From assembly GCF_032854445.1 (NCBI RefSeq), contig NC_088296.1:4549246-4613245 (forward strand): a stretch of 64,000 bases of DNA. Reading direction: 5' to 3'. The first letter of the stretch is position 1, and every line of letters begins with the position of its first letter. The translations under genes and the position numbers were made by a program. Below the pieces are notes generated by a model. It had not been told where the DNA came from and did no database searches. It saw only the letters and a program-made list of their open reading frames with translations. Shown here piece after piece: positions 45,601 to 57,879 of this stretch. This DNA comes from Liolophura sinensis (lineage: Eukaryota > Mollusca > Polyplacophora > Chitonida > Chitonidae).

Positions 45601-46824
45601 TTAGACACATCTGCATATCGACTCCTCCTCAGCCGAGGACCATGTGTCGTATCGATCCGGGCCGGATTGTTCCCATCAACCTTTGTTAGGTAACAGGTGC
45701 TTGCTCTGTGATCGCCTGTCTGTGCATTATGACAATATGTGCGGGGGACTGACGAAATCCCCCCTACTCAGAATATGACGGCCCAAATGGCACGGCTGAG
45801 ACGTATGGCATGACCCTGCGTCGTGAGGGTAATAGGATGACTATATTTCTCTCGGAGGGTAACCGAGGGTAGCATGCGTGCACATGTATGTGTCGCGGAA
45901 TGTACCGAGAGCCAACATCACAAAAAGACTGCATCGGATCGGACAAGCTGGAGTAATCGGAGCTAGAAGTATATATCAAGACATAGTTGTCCATAGTTTC
46001 ACAGTCGTAGCAACACCCAAGCTAGATTTGAAATCTGTCCCCAGACGGCGTTAAACGGGCAGGGGAACCTACTGGTCTGGAGACTATAGACGATGTCTAG
46101 CCTCACCCCCATTTCCCCCTGAAGCTGTGAGGAGAGTTAGGGCAAGGTTGAGCTGTTGACATATCGCACAGGGACTTTTGTTCAGGTGAGCGAATGGGAG
46201 GTATTTCCATTCTAATGAAGTATAGCGGCGATGTGGACAAAATATGATTAGGTGGCGGGCTTTATCAATGTTTCTGCTTCACGTGGAGCGAAGTTGCAGC
46301 GACAGCTGGCCTAAACTGAAGGGTGCGGGGACGAAGTTCGGGCTTTGAACCGGGTAACACTTACGACGATGGTACATACGTTAGTTCAGTAAACGTCAGA
46401 GCAGTTGCGGTCAGAGAACCTTCCATAACTGACACAGCTGGGTGAGAGCAGAATAACAGCTTACTAAAAGCATATTCTAGCAATACAGCGTCATTTGAGT
46501 ATTTCGAATTATTTATTTATTTGATCGGGGTTTCACGCTTTACTTATTTCGAATCAAGACTTAGATATAGGTGTATTTTGGTGGAATACATGTAGAAGAT
46601 TAAAGTCTTCTTTTTAGCCATGTTTTGTACATATCTGATAGCTTGGGAAGTTACATGCAGCTATCAGTTTTAGCGTTAAACACTAAACCTGTTCTGTTAA
46701 ATGGCTAGAGTGCGATAGAATAGGTTATGACATTGCTTCAAGGTATTATGTTATATATGATAGCCTTGCTCTGTTGTTCCACCAGAATGCTGTTGTTGGT
46801 ATAGTGGAGCATTGTATTATTCAT
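45598..46824. other. No gene recognised
   Basis: Unique-looking sequence with no coding evidence. Confidence 0.4.
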
Positions 46825-46982
46825 ATCATGCTGGCTTCCTCTCCGGTCGTACGTGGGAAGGCGGATGGTCGTGGGTTTCCCCCGGGCTCTGCCCGGTTTC
46901 CTCCCACCATAATGCTGGCCGCCGTCGTATAAGTGAAATATTCTTGAGTACGGCTTAAAACGCCAGTCAAATAAATAAATAA
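46825..46982 (+). mobile_element. SINE A, 5'-truncated
   Basis: Starts atcatgctggcttcctctcc and continues through a nearly consensus 3' end to an AATAAATAAAT tail. The head is absent. Confidence 0.88.
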
Positions 46983-47054
46983 AATGTTTTATCCATAACA
47001 TTATATTCCGTTGCTATAGCTTTGTTTGTATTGTGTAAAACTATGAAATGTGAC

Positions 47055-47465
47055 AGAGAATTTTCTCCTGGATTTACACATCTTCTCCTGGATTTACACA
47101 TCTTCGCATGTGTTTACATATATTCTCACGGGTTTACACATCTCTTTGATCTAGACATGTTCTCATAGATTTACACATCTTCCCATGGATTTACACATCC
47201 TCGCATTGCTTTACACATGTTCTCATGGATTTACAAATTTTCTCATGGATTTACAAATTTTCTCATGGATTTACACATCTTCGCATTGATTTATACATCT
47301 TGATTTAGACATCTTCTCACTGATGTACATATCTTCTCAATGATTTACACATCTCATTCATTTAGACATCTTCATTCTCATGGATTCACATATCTTTGCA
47401 TTGATTTACGCATCTTCGCATGCATTTACACATTTTGTCATGGATTTACACATCTTCTCACTTCA
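47055..47465. repeat. Minisatellite, ~20-bp unit
   Basis: About 20 copies of ctcatggatttacacatctt and variants. Confidence 0.9.
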
Positions 47466-47821
47466 ATGCATTTGTGGGGCCAAGGAATATTGTTAAAATC
47501 TCTGTGTTCTTTCGTTTGGTCGACACCTGGCATTTCCATTTCCTCGCCTAAACTTGATTATCATTCAATTAATTACTCAATCAATCAATAAAACAATCAG
47601 TCAAACAGTGGTTTTGTATTTGCATTTTCAGTAGACTTTCTATTAATGCTATATATTGATGCTTATTGTATTACATTTACATGCCACATTGAACACACAA
47701 AGGTTAAGCCGATAAAATGTAAATTTCTCCCAAGTTATAACATGGATCGGTAATACAGCCAGGTAAAGTACTGCAAGGTGTGCAGGGAAACTTCTTTCCC
47801 AGGCCATATATCTGTATACTG

Positions 47822-48043
47822 CTATTTATTCATTTATTTGATAGGTGTTTTACGCCTTACTCGAGAGTATTTCACTTATACGACGGCGGCCAGCATTATG
47901 GTGGGAGGAAACCCACGACCATCCGCAGGTTGCAGGCAGGCCTTCCCACGTACGTCCCATGAGAGGGAGCCAGCATGAGTTAGGTTTGAACTCACAGCGA
48001 CCGCATTGGTGAGAAAATAGCTTGCACGCCATTGAGGCCCCTA
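47822..48043 (-). mobile_element. SINE family A
   Basis: Minus copy, tail to head, with a deletion in the 'gggcagagcccggg' part. The head ends cattgaggcccc. Confidence 0.87.
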
Positions 48044-48099
48044 TACTGTTACGACACATACAATCAGATGCACATGCCTATCGTTCATTTCCTTTAGTC

Positions 48100-48360
48100 A
48101 CTTTCGATACAGTGGTTATGTACTGTATTAAATTTTGTAGTCATGGGCTCAAGTTCAGATCTAGTTATTTACTGATCCGTCAGTTATTTTTCCCGATGTG
48201 GTTCAACTACGGCTTTAAGTCAGGTGATTTATCAGTGACGAAGCCAGGTACTGGAGTTTGTTCTGGTCAGGTTCCACCACCCATGAAAACTAGCTTCTCT
48301 TAGGCTCTATCTGATAAAAAAAAATTCATTAGTGAGGCGTAAAACACCAATAAAATAAAT
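48100..48360 (+). mobile_element. tRNA-derived SINE sharing the family A tail
   Basis: B-box-like gggctcaagttcagatc, body ctacggctttaagtcaggtg, then gaggcgtaaaacaccaataa and aataaata. The body matches fragments at 7205 and 28220. Confidence 0.55.
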
Positions 48361-48489
48361 ACATTAACCTGAGATAGTGCATGTACATCTGGAGAGCCGA
48401 AACTGATCTCACTCAGTACCGTTGGGTGCTCAAATCCAGTTCTCGCTGATTTGATTACATGAATATGCGTGTAAAATGTATATGCTATT

Positions 48490-48910
48490 TTCTTAGTTGA
48501 CTGCGCTTTACCTGACTCTGTTGTTTCCCCTGACATTCTTTTCTCTTGGCTTTCTTTTGTTTCGATGGCTTTTTGTTGTTTCACCTGGCTTTGGCTCGCT
48601 TTTTGGGGTTTCCCCGATATTTTGGTGTTTCCCCTGGCTTTTGTTCAGGCTTTCTGCTGTTTCCTAACATGGTCTTTTGTTGTTTCCCCTGTCTTTTACA
48701 GTTTTCCTTGACTTTTTATTGTTTCCTATGTATCCTTTCATGTCTAGTTGTTGTTTTCCCTTCTGTCGTCTTCGGTGGCTTTCTACGTGCCATTTCCCCT
48801 GGCCTTCTGTTGTTTCACCTGGCTTTGTGTTTTGCGCTGGATTTCTGTTGTTTCCCTTAGCTTTTGCTGCTTTCGCTGATTCTTTTATCCCACTTCTTCC
48901 TGCCAGCAAG
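48490..48910. repeat. Degenerate pyrimidine-rich minisatellite
   Basis: Loose ~20-30-bp repeats of tttcccctggcttttgttg. A related patch lies at 49600-49800. Confidence 0.75.
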
Positions 48911-49599
48911 GTTAATACTGCGATTAGGCTTCATAATCACCCTTGCTTTACTGTTCACATGAAAGTGTGCATTGTGGCCCTCCTACTTCCGCCGTGGGAC
49001 TTTCAGGCAATCATTGATCGCCTTTGTAAGTGTGTATTTCTTTGTTTTTTGTAGCCAATGCATGTCCGCTCGTGTCTGATTTATTCCTTGACACAGCATT
49101 ACGCAAGAGCAAAAATAAATGCTATGAACGGTGATGTGCTTTTATCGAAAAGAACAGGCTGCGGGAAGTCACTGTGCTGTTAGTCAATACTCGTGATCGA
49201 TAGTGGATGACGTCGAACAGCCAACGTAACATATGTTGTTTTTGTTTTGCAATAATTTCTATCGTGGCTATTTTGTCTCAAAATAACCGTCCCCGCGATA
49301 ACCTTAAAAAAGTCGACGTGCAGGGAATTATGTTTTGAGCTGGAATTTTCACGTCTGTTGTGAAATAGATTTATTCCATATACACCACATAGTTTTCTCT
49401 ACCTCCACTTTCCAGTGTTATACTGTCATGTACTCTTGTCAGTGCCAGTAGATCTTTGTAAAGTGGAACCTGAATGAGCCGTGAATCCTGGATATTAGAA
49501 AGGAAAGTTCAGGGCTTTGAAGAATTAATATGGCTCAGTAAATCAAGGCAGATGATGTTGGACATCGCTAGCTAAATACGTCTAAATGAAGATGTCAAT
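48911..49599. other. No gene recognised
   Basis: Intergenic sequence between the two pyrimidine-rich patches. Nothing assignable. Confidence 0.4.
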
Positions 49600-49800
49600 C
49601 CTACCCACTAGATTTTGCTGTTTCCCCTTGTTTTTTTTTTTTATTTACCCTAGCTTTGTCGTTCCCTTGCTTTCTGTCGGCTCCCCTGGTTTTCTGATCC
49701 TCTCTTTTCCTCTCACCCTCTGTTTACCCGACCTTTTATTTGTTCTCTGGGTTTTTTCATGTTTCCCCTGGTCTTTATTGTTTCCCACACAGTCAGTCCA
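49600..49800. repeat. Second pyrimidine-rich degenerate repeat
   Basis: Same word family (gtttcccctgg, ttttctg) as 48490-48910. Confidence 0.6.
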
Positions 49801-49849
49801 AGCTTCTAGAGGGACCTTACGTTTTGTTACTGAGGTACGTGTTATACAC

Positions 49850-50038
49850 TGTAAAAACTAATCTGTTGCGTTTAACATAATATTCAACATAATATGATGT
49901 TAGGTACATCACAATACCCTGTTACAGCACAAAAAGCATATACAACACCATAGCCTGTAGCAATGACATAACCTATTCGGCCAAAGCATAGTGACCTGTC
50001 GGTTTAACAAGTTAGTTTCTGGAGTGTACTACGTATAA
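49850..50038. mobile_element. MITE-like element
   Basis: Left end acactgtaaaaactaatctg is roughly inverted at the right end (gttagtttctggagtgtact). It resembles the ends of 8640-8892. Confidence 0.45.
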
Positions 50039-50107
50039 CATCGACCTGTCGCCACAATGCATCTTCATGTTTGTGCAGATGTTAATGCAAGTGGACACAA
50101 ACATACG

Positions 50108-51000
50108 CATGTAGGCCCTACCATTGTGCTTATGTAGGCCCTACCATTGTGCTTACGCAGGCCTTACGATATTGCTTTGTAGGCCTTACCATAGTGCTTA
50201 GAGCTTATGTAGGCCCTACCATTGTGCTTATGTAAGCCTTACCATAGTGCTTATGTAGGCCCTACCATTGTGCTTATTTAGGCCCTACCATAGTGTTTAT
50301 GTAGGCCCTACCATAGTGCTTATGTAGGCCCTATCATAGTGCTTATGTAGGCCTTGCCATTATGCTTATATAGGCCCTACTATTATGCTTATATAGGCCC
50401 TACCATAGTGCTTATGTAGGCCCTACCATTGTGCTTATGTAAGCCTTAGCATAGTGCTTAGTGCTTATGTAGGCCCTACCATATTGCTTATTTAGGTCTT
50501 ACCATAGGGCTTATTTAGGCCTTACCATAGGGCTTATGTAGGCCAAACCATTGTGCTTATGTAGGCCCTACCGTAGTGCTTATTTAGGCCTTACCATAGG
50601 GCTTATGTAGGCCCAACCAATGTGCTTATGTAGGCCCTACCATTGTGCTTATGTAGGCCCTACCGTAGTGCTTATGTAGGCCTTGCCATTATGCTTATAT
50701 AGGCCTTACTATTATGCTTATGTAGGCCCTACCATTGTGCTTATGTAAGCTCTACCATAGTGCTTCTGTATGCTCTACCATAGTGCTTATGTAGGCCCTA
50801 CCATAGTGCTTATGTAGGCCCTATCATAGTGCTTATGTAGGCCTTGCCATTATGCTTATATAGGCCCTACTATTATGCTTATATAGGCCCTACTATTATG
50901 CTTATGTAGGCCCTACCATAGTGCTTATGTAGGCTCTACCATAGTGCTTATGTAGGCCCTACCATAGTGCTTGTGTAGGCCCTATCATAGTGCTTGTGTA
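50108..51000. repeat. Minisatellite, ~21-bp unit
   Basis: About 42 copies of gcttatgtaggccctaccat with agt/tgt variants. It ends ~250 bp upstream of the ATG of the membrane-protein gene. Confidence 0.93.
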
Positions 51001-51245
51001 CATGTAGCTTAAGCTTTTCTACCCGCACAGTGTCCCTGAAATGATAGGCAGGTTTGCTGAAATAGCATGCGCGTTTGCTGGTGCGGTAGTGGCTATAGTT
51101 TACGTTTGCTAACACACTCTTCCCCACAAACCGATGTGCCTGTGTGTATGCTGTTAGGCCAAGTGTTCATGGTTGTTGATATTTGTCGTTGTTGCAGTGA
51201 TGGCGTGTTAATGTAACCGCATTGGTTTGCTGCCGACCAGTAAGA

Positions 51246-51304
51246 ATGCCGGATTACGTGGAGTTTGATGACCCCTACGACACGGATGGCCTGTACGAAG
51301 TGGA
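51246..51304 (+). CDS. Membrane-protein gene exon 1
   Basis: ATG in gaatgcc context; 59 coding nt ending at a consensus gtaagt donor in phase 2. A 'gttgttgcag' at ~51196 may be the acceptor of an upstream non-coding exon. Confidence 0.62.
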
Positions 51305-54300
51305 GTAAGTATAGGCTGGTTAACGGGTAACATTCCTCCTTGTGACTGTACCATGGAAAGGTGCAATATACGCATGTGTTTTTGTTTTGTTTTTTTTAGC
51401 CCTGGACATGCCACTGGGCATTTATTCAGCTCTTGACCCAGATTTCACAAACCCTTACGCTTAGCGCACAAAAACAACCTTTAACGCCGAAAATCGGATT
51501 TTCAGATCGCGGTGTCAAATAATCCGGAATATTGGTTACGCGCACCCGAGCAACATTTGTTGTCCATTTTTGAAGATTTCAGCGACGAAAGAAGGTCACG
51601 CGCGATATACTTCAAGGCCATGCAACTCCAAAACGTTGTGTCACAGCTTCCATTTTGCACGTGCTCACATAACATTTCCATCGACGGTGATTGGTTGTCC
51701 TACACGACAACGATCTCACAAGATGTAGATTGCCCACAGAGGAGCAAAATCTTGTACGCGTCTCATTGGTTTCTAGATTCTTTGTTGCCCAAAGTTAAAC
51801 AAGCTGAAATCTTTTAATCAAATTTTCCAGACTCAGGAATTCTTGTTGTGGTTAACCGCACACGTGTACTTTTGGAGGATTTTTTGTTGTCTGGATCAAG
51901 AACTCGCGTTTTCCATAAGAAATGTTGCCCGTATGCGCTGGGCTTACAATACCCACGTTATCTGGGGTTACAGTGTGTAGTATAACGATCATTTTTTGGA
52001 ATTTACTGTTGATTTACTGGACATGCAGGATTTTACACATTCACAATGGAACAAAAGTTACAAAGAAGCACGGATCTAAAACAACAAGCTAAGCTAAAAC
52101 TAGTAATAGGGCAAAATGAATATTTTCAGAATAATGATGAACTGTATCTTGGTGTGAAGACAATATTCACATATTCATATTCAATATTAAAGATGTAGAT
52201 TAGAACGCTATAGCTAAACCTGGATGTTATGTTATGCAGATCCTCAAAATATCATTAAAGCTTCTGTCAATTATTTTTATTTCAGTATTTATACGCGCAC
52301 AGAGTCATTTCCCGAATTTTGAGGATATTTACTTAAATTATGTTATATCGTGTCTTCAAGATGACACTTGTCACAGGCTGGGTACTCATAAACCGTCAGT
52401 CTGAAGAGATACTTATTACATAGATAAACAGAGTGCAAAATCTACGACGTTACAACAGAGTGAAGTCCCTTTGCGACGTGACGTCTTCGATTGACGGCAT
52501 GGCATATCAATCGTCGGGTGGGGCCTCCTTGACTCGGTTAGCGCCCTAGCGCAGCGTAATGGCCCAGAAGCTTCTCACCAAACGGTCGCTGTGAGTTCAA
52601 GTCCAGCTCATGCTGGCTTCCTCTCTGGTCGTACGTGGGAAGGTCTTCCAGCAACCTGTGGATGGTCGTGGGTTTGCCACCGGACTTTGCCCGGTTTCCT
52701 CCCATCATAATGCTGGCCGCCGTCGTATAAGTGAAATATTCTTGAGAATGCCTTGCTTTGTTATGAAATGTCACTCACTTGTCGTCATAGCGATCGTAAG
52801 TAACTGGGTACAACTAAGCGCAGTCGACCTACGCGTAGGTTTTATGTCGTAAACATTAACAAATTAAAACATAACGATCGCCAGCAACTGGCGGCGTCTG
52901 ATCAGATTCAGTTCCGTTGCGCCGGGGCTGACTACGACTGGAGGTAACTGTGGGCAGATACCCTATAGCAACATGACTGTTTGGTGGGGCCCCTTGAACA
53001 CGGTGCGTGGATGTAATTGGTATGATATAAAATCCCTTTAAGTTGTCTTTTCTTTCGAAATTTAAGGTTCCTTAGAAAATTCTCTTGTCCAGCTTTTCTA
53101 CACTCCTCATGTACATCATATGCTTTGCCTATGCCTTGCAGGAGGCGTTGTAAAAGTACGGGCTAAGCCTCCAAATATCGATGCGCTTATATTCCACCTG
53201 ATCAGTCCACTCGGTGGTCGCCATTTTAAAGGTGTAACACTTGCATCACTGGAGCAACTTTGACGAAGAGGACACAAGCACGCGTAGATCGACGGAACTG
53301 GGTACAACTGGATATTGAACTTCGAGCAACTACTGAGTCAGCCATTGTCGGTGATCACCAGCGCGTGTAGATGGACTAAGACCAGCGTCCGACCGTATGC
53401 TCCCAGTTGCTTCCAGCTGTTCTCTTTTGCTTCCAGTCGCCAAAAACCTAATCGCTCGCATTCGCAAGGTACATCTAAGGCTTCAAGTCGGGGTCACAGT
53501 AAGGTAGAACATGTTCAACTCCGAGCAGCTGCTGAGTCAGAAAGAGGTGGTCGCAAGCGCGAGTAGACCGACTAAAAAAAGCGTCCGATCGTATCCTCCC
53601 AGTTGCTTCCAGTAGCCAAAAAACCAGATGCTCCCGATCGCAAGATCGATCTACTCGAAAACTGCGTACTGTACTATCCCGTCTGTTAAGTCTTGACGGA
53701 GCAAGAGTCCGGATTTCCAGCGATTAAAGGATGTACACATGTATGTTATCGCATATGTCATCGCTTATGTGCAGGTCATCCAGAATTTCATACCGGATCT
53801 GATATGCATCTTTCATAACACGGTGTTAAATTCTATCAAAATAGCTGTTCCCCTTGCTTCAATCTGATCTCGAACCTTATGTTCCCCAAACACGGACATC
53901 TTCAGAGGCTGAAGTAGAATTAGCAAAAACAAAATGTATTGACGTAAACTGCAATTTTATTTCTAGTAGACGTCAAATTATTTGGTCTAAAATTACTCAA
54001 AATCCTGTGTTGCTATCACTTTTACTATACGATTACATTGTAAACGCTGGTCAGTATAACATACTGACCATTCCGGTTTGTTCCAACAGTGATATACCAA
54101 CATAAATGAGCCTCTTAATTTTCACAGAAAGTCTGTTGTCTGAGCGATGCTAGAATGTTTTCTGTTATTACCACACAGTAGTCAGCCATAGTCAACATAA
54201 CATCCCATTAGTCCAATATGTTAAGTTAATAGAGTATGTTATATTTAACAGTATATGTTAGAACACATTCTAGCATCACACTGACAACAGACTTTCTGTT

Positions 54301-56683
54301 AGTATTAACAGATCATCTTCTTGAGTGTACAACTGGCCGCCATAAAACGGCATTAAGCAACAAAATATGAACAAGAGAGACCGTAATTTTGGCAGACGAT
54401 TTTAATCAAATGTACAAGCGTCAAAGTTTGCACAGGAGTAGTTTTCGAATACAGTGAGGCGAGCAGCAAACTGCGCTGTTTGCACCACTGAAATGGCCGC
54501 TCGAATGCTCTGTACATTACATGCAGTACATAACTATTTTATATGTTGATGGACAGAGAGCAACACAGTGATAAGGTAGCGAAACTTGGCGGGTATTTAC
54601 AAACGGTGTTAGAATCGGATCTTTGGCTAAATTTTGCAGGAAGAAAGTAAGGCCGTACCGTTGATAAAAGCGGCTGTTTTCAAGCCACGCCTTTCAGGGC
54701 GTGCATGAACCCCAGCGTCCAGATATTGCTAGTGGGAAGGTCTTCCAGCAACCTGCCGATGGTCGTGGCTTTCCCGCGGGCTCAGCCCCACTTCCTCCCA
54801 CCGTGATGCTGGCCTCCGTCGTACAAGTTAAATATTCTTGATTATTAAACCACCAACAAAATAGAGAAATAAATCAGATACTACTAATATCAATGCTCCA
54901 CGCGAGCTGCATGAACCACCTTCAACTGAAATTAGCCAAATTATCATGTAGCCTTGGTTTAGACGCGACTGGACGCGCGCAATGTGTGCAGCTTTCACTC
55001 TGAAGTTCTTCACCGATAACGGAAACTTTTGGGCTGTATCTAACTGCGCATGTGCACGCTCAGTAAAATTCGGTCTATATCAGCGATATGTCGAAAACTG
55101 TCTTTTTTATATAATGTGCACGACACAGCTGTTATACTGTTGATCTGCTGCAAAGCCACACTTATTTGTTCAGTCCATGATATGTCAGCTGCGTTCAATA
55201 CATAAACTATTTAGCCATACACTGCACTAGCTAGTGATGCCTCCTTGGCCGAGATAGTTAGCGCGCAGGCGCTAACACATTGACCCTGAAGTGTCTCACC
55301 AGGGCGGTCGTTGTGAGTTTACTCCAGCTCATCATGTGCGAAGGTCTTTGGGTGGTCGTTGTTTTTTTGGGCTCTGTACGGTTTCCTCACACCATAATGC
55401 CGGTCGTACAAGTGAAATATTCAATTGCCATCAAATAAGTAAATAAATAAACGTTTAGCCGCCTGTACCAACGCTCGGGCGTCTATACGGGTGTTCTGGT
55501 ACTTGTATCAACGTTTTGATGCCTGTACGAGCGTTCTGGTATTTGTATCAATCCTCTGGTGCCGGTACGAGCGTTCTGGTATGTGTACGAACGTTCGCGC
55601 TTCTGTACGAGTGTTCTGGTATTTGTATCAACGTTTGGGTGCCTGTACGAGCGTTCTGGTATTTGTATCAACGTATGGGTGCTTGTGTGAGCGTTCTGGT
55701 ATTTGCACCAACGTTCAGGCTTCCACACGAGCGTTCTGGTGTTTGTATCAACGTTCGGGTGCCTGTACGGGTGTTGTGGTATTTGTATCAACGTTCTGGT
55801 ACTTGTACGTGAGTTCCGGAAGTTATATGAACGTTCAGGTGCCTGCACGAGCGATCCGGTGTTTGCGCCAACGTTAGGGCTTCCATACGAGCGTTCCGGT
55901 ATTTGCACCAGCGTTCGGGCTTTCGTAGGCGTTCAAGCTTTCCGTATTTGTATCGACGTTTGGGTATTTGCGCCAACGTTCGGGCTTGCATACTAGATTT
56001 TCACTGTAAATTTTAGGAATCAGCCTCTCTTGTGCGTTATCGAAGTCATACGAATAAAATGTGCAATACCAAGAAATCGATCCATCTATAGATCAATCAA
56101 TCAATTATCCATTAATCCGGTATTTTTCTTCCTCAGGGAGCTGCGCGTGAGGCTGGGGAATCTGCTGCTGATGACAGCCGTCATTATCACAGGACTCTTT
56201 ATGCTTTTCATCTTGTGGAAGCTTTGTTTCGCTGACGAGGGAGAGACCCCGGGCAAACAGCCCCGCGGAACCCCTCAGGCCGTCTACGCACACGAGATTG
56301 AACCGGGCTTTGTCGTTCTCCAATCCCAGGACGGACAATTCTTCCGGATTTTACAGGAGTACAGCGAGGCCAAATGGAATAGGCCATCCGGAAGACATGG
56401 ACCCGTTACTGGAAGCGAGAACAACGCGCCACTCACGAGAACTGACAGCAGCTCCACCTGGCGGGGAGTTTCTGAAGCAGAGGCCACGGTGTACGCGCCA
56501 CACTACACCAGCGCTCATTACCAAACACAACCCTCAGCGCCTCTCCCGCCACCGTCCCCGCCGCACTTGGGCGCGCCTTTGACACCTCTGCCTCAGCTGT
56601 CCACAATGTCCGACAACGAAGTGATATACTTTGATCGCAGAGATTTATCTCCACTTCCGCCGCCTTACCACGCCAGGGATTAG
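51246..56683 (+). CDS. Single-pass membrane protein with PPPY motif, unrecognised (complete, 2 exons)
   Basis: Exon 51246-51304 (19 codons plus 2 nt, donor ga|gtaagt) joins 56137-56683 (acceptor cttcctcag) to restore GAG. This gives a 201-aa protein beginning MPDYVEFDDPYDTDGLYEVE. Seen: an N terminus with eight acidic residues, three tyrosines and no base; one transmembrane helix at about 27-49 (LLLMTAVIITGLFMLFILW); a proline-rich segment; and a C-terminal PPPY at 194-197. With no signal peptide it is probably inserted by the helix itself. PPxY motifs bind WW domains, for instance of NEDD4-type ligases, which suggests a cytosolic C terminus. I do not recognise a family. The exon join rests on matching phases and consensus sites; the intron is 4.8 kb. 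Confidence 0.68.
51305..52521 (+). other. Membrane-protein gene intron, 5' part
   Basis: Contains a 101-codon frame at 51512-51817 without recognisable domain or splice sites, and otherwise AT-rich sequence. Confidence 0.45.
52522..52746 (+). mobile_element. SINE family A, 3'-truncated
   Basis: Intact head (gggcctccttgactcggtta; B box gagttcaagtcc) and body to attcttgag; the tail is missing. Confidence 0.9.
52747..54111. other. Intronic sequence with a direct repeat pair
   Basis: The segments near 53320-53425 and 53520-53615 are ~100-bp direct repeats (gagcaactactgagtcag versus gagcagctgctgagtcag; tcccagttgcttccag). No exon recognised. Confidence 0.55.
54112..54330. mobile_element. MITE-like element with long terminal inverted repeats
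   Basis: The left end cagaaagtctgttgtctgag plus atgctagaatg is the inverse of cattctagcatcacactga and caacagactttctg at the right. Best-preserved of the 8640-type family. Confidence 0.65.
54733..54870 (+). mobile_element. SINE A 3' half
   Basis: gtgggaaggtcttccagcaa, then cctcccaccgtgatgctggc and gttaaatattcttg; short diverged tail. Confidence 0.8.
55237..55454 (+). mobile_element. SINE family A, internally deleted
   Basis: Head tgcctccttggccgagatag, B box gagtttactcc, compressed body, tail aaataagtaaataaataaac. Confidence 0.82.
55470..55995. repeat. Minisatellite, ~42-bp unit
   Basis: About 12 units of gtacgagcgttctggtattt followed by gtatcaacgttcgggtgcct. Open in four frames; not coding. 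It ends ~140 bp before exon 2 of the membrane-protein gene. Confidence 0.92.
56137..56683 (+). CDS. Membrane-protein gene exon 2
   Basis: Acceptor tttttcttcctcag; completes Glu, then ELRVRLGN, the membrane helix, the proline-rich tail and the stop. An open frame continuing upstream to 56030 is intronic (it crosses the acceptor). Confidence 0.75.
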
Positions 56684-57200
56684 AAACCGTGTGCATCAAG
56701 AACTAACACTGTGATGAAAAAAAAAAATAAGAGTGCACAAAAGATGTATGCAGAAGAATCCTGAAAATGTAATGCAATCGTGGGGTAAATTTTAGAAACT
56801 TCTGTCGAAAATATTCGTAAGAAGCGATCAAAAGAACATCCATCCATACCTTCAATTGATGTTTAAATAAGAAATAACATCATAAAGTTTCTTGAAAATA
56901 GGTCTTGTCGCTTGAATAGTTAAAGGCCAATCGATTAGGTTACTTGTTCATTTAAGTAAATACAAGTATTAGTAACAAGCCGTTAACGGTGTCAAGCTTA
57001 CGTTTCAGGCGTCTGGTTTTTAATCCAGCATTAACTGTCTACTCTTTCACATGGCTAAAGCAAAATGCCTGAACTCACTTCAGCCTGATGACCACCCTCA
57101 GGTTCTTAGGGTGGGTTTAAAATAATCGAAGTGTGTATTTAAAACATGTTGTTACTGTTACATAGTAGGGTGCATTCATTCTTGGTGTAGGCCTACTTAA

Positions 57201-57206
57201 AATAAA
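57201..57206 (+). terminator. Candidate polyadenylation signal
   Basis: AATAAA ~520 nt downstream of the membrane-protein stop; the next plausible one on the plus strand. Confidence 0.35.
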
Positions 57207-57394
57207 GTGGAACAGATGGAAATCACAATAATGGCGTGTTTATTTTTGATCGAAAAGGACATGCAGTAATTGGACTCCTCCTTTACGTTGGAAAACTCAG
57301 ATGAAAATGTACAAGAGGTTTCATAGTGGAATGAAGCCCAGGAAAATCAGTGTTCCCTACATGGCGCATAGAGCCAGGGAAAATCACTGTCGCC

Positions 57395-57855
57395 TGTGGG
57401 ATAAAACACGTGGAAACCACCGCCCCCAATCGGATATTAAAACATGGGGAAAGCACTGTTCTCTTTTGGGTAAAACACGGGAAAATCACTGTTCTCTATC
57501 GGATATTAAAACAAGGGGAAAGCACTGTTCTCTTTTAGGTAAAACACAGAAAAATCACTGTTCTCCATCGGATATTAAAACAAGGGGAAAGCACTGTTCT
57601 CTTTTGGGTAAAACACGGGAAAATTACTGTTCTCTATCGGATATTAAAACAAGGGGAAAGCACTGTTCTCTTTTGGGTAAAACACGGGAAAATCACTGTT
57701 CTCTATCGGATATTAAAACAAGGGGAAAGCACTGTTCTCTTTTGGGTAAAACACGGGAAAATCACTGTTCTCTATCGGATATTAAAACAAGGGGAAAGCA
57801 CTGTTCTCTTTTAGGTAAAACACAGGAAAATCACTGTTCTCTTCCGGGAAATTCA
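57395..57855. repeat. Minisatellite, 69-bp unit (23 codons)
   Basis: About seven very similar units: aaaacaaggggaaagcactg, ttctcttttgggtaaaacac, gggaaaatcactgttctcta, tcggatatt. Because 69 is a multiple of three, a 191-codon frame stays open. No other gene features. Confidence 0.93.
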
Positions 57856-57879
57856 CTGTATGTTGCTACCCTTTAGCGT

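Noticed and set aside
51512-51817. 101-codon ORF in the membrane-protein intron
   Set aside because: No recognisable domain, no flanking splice sites in phase with the gene; probably chance.
55483-55996. Long Cys/Val-rich ORFs on both strands
   Set aside because: By-products of the 42-bp minisatellite.
56030-56136. Upstream extension of the membrane-protein exon 2 frame to an ATG at 56030
   Set aside because: The extension crosses a strong acceptor and adds an unlike Ile/Arg/Ser-rich stretch; joining to exon 51246-51304 in phase is more convincing.
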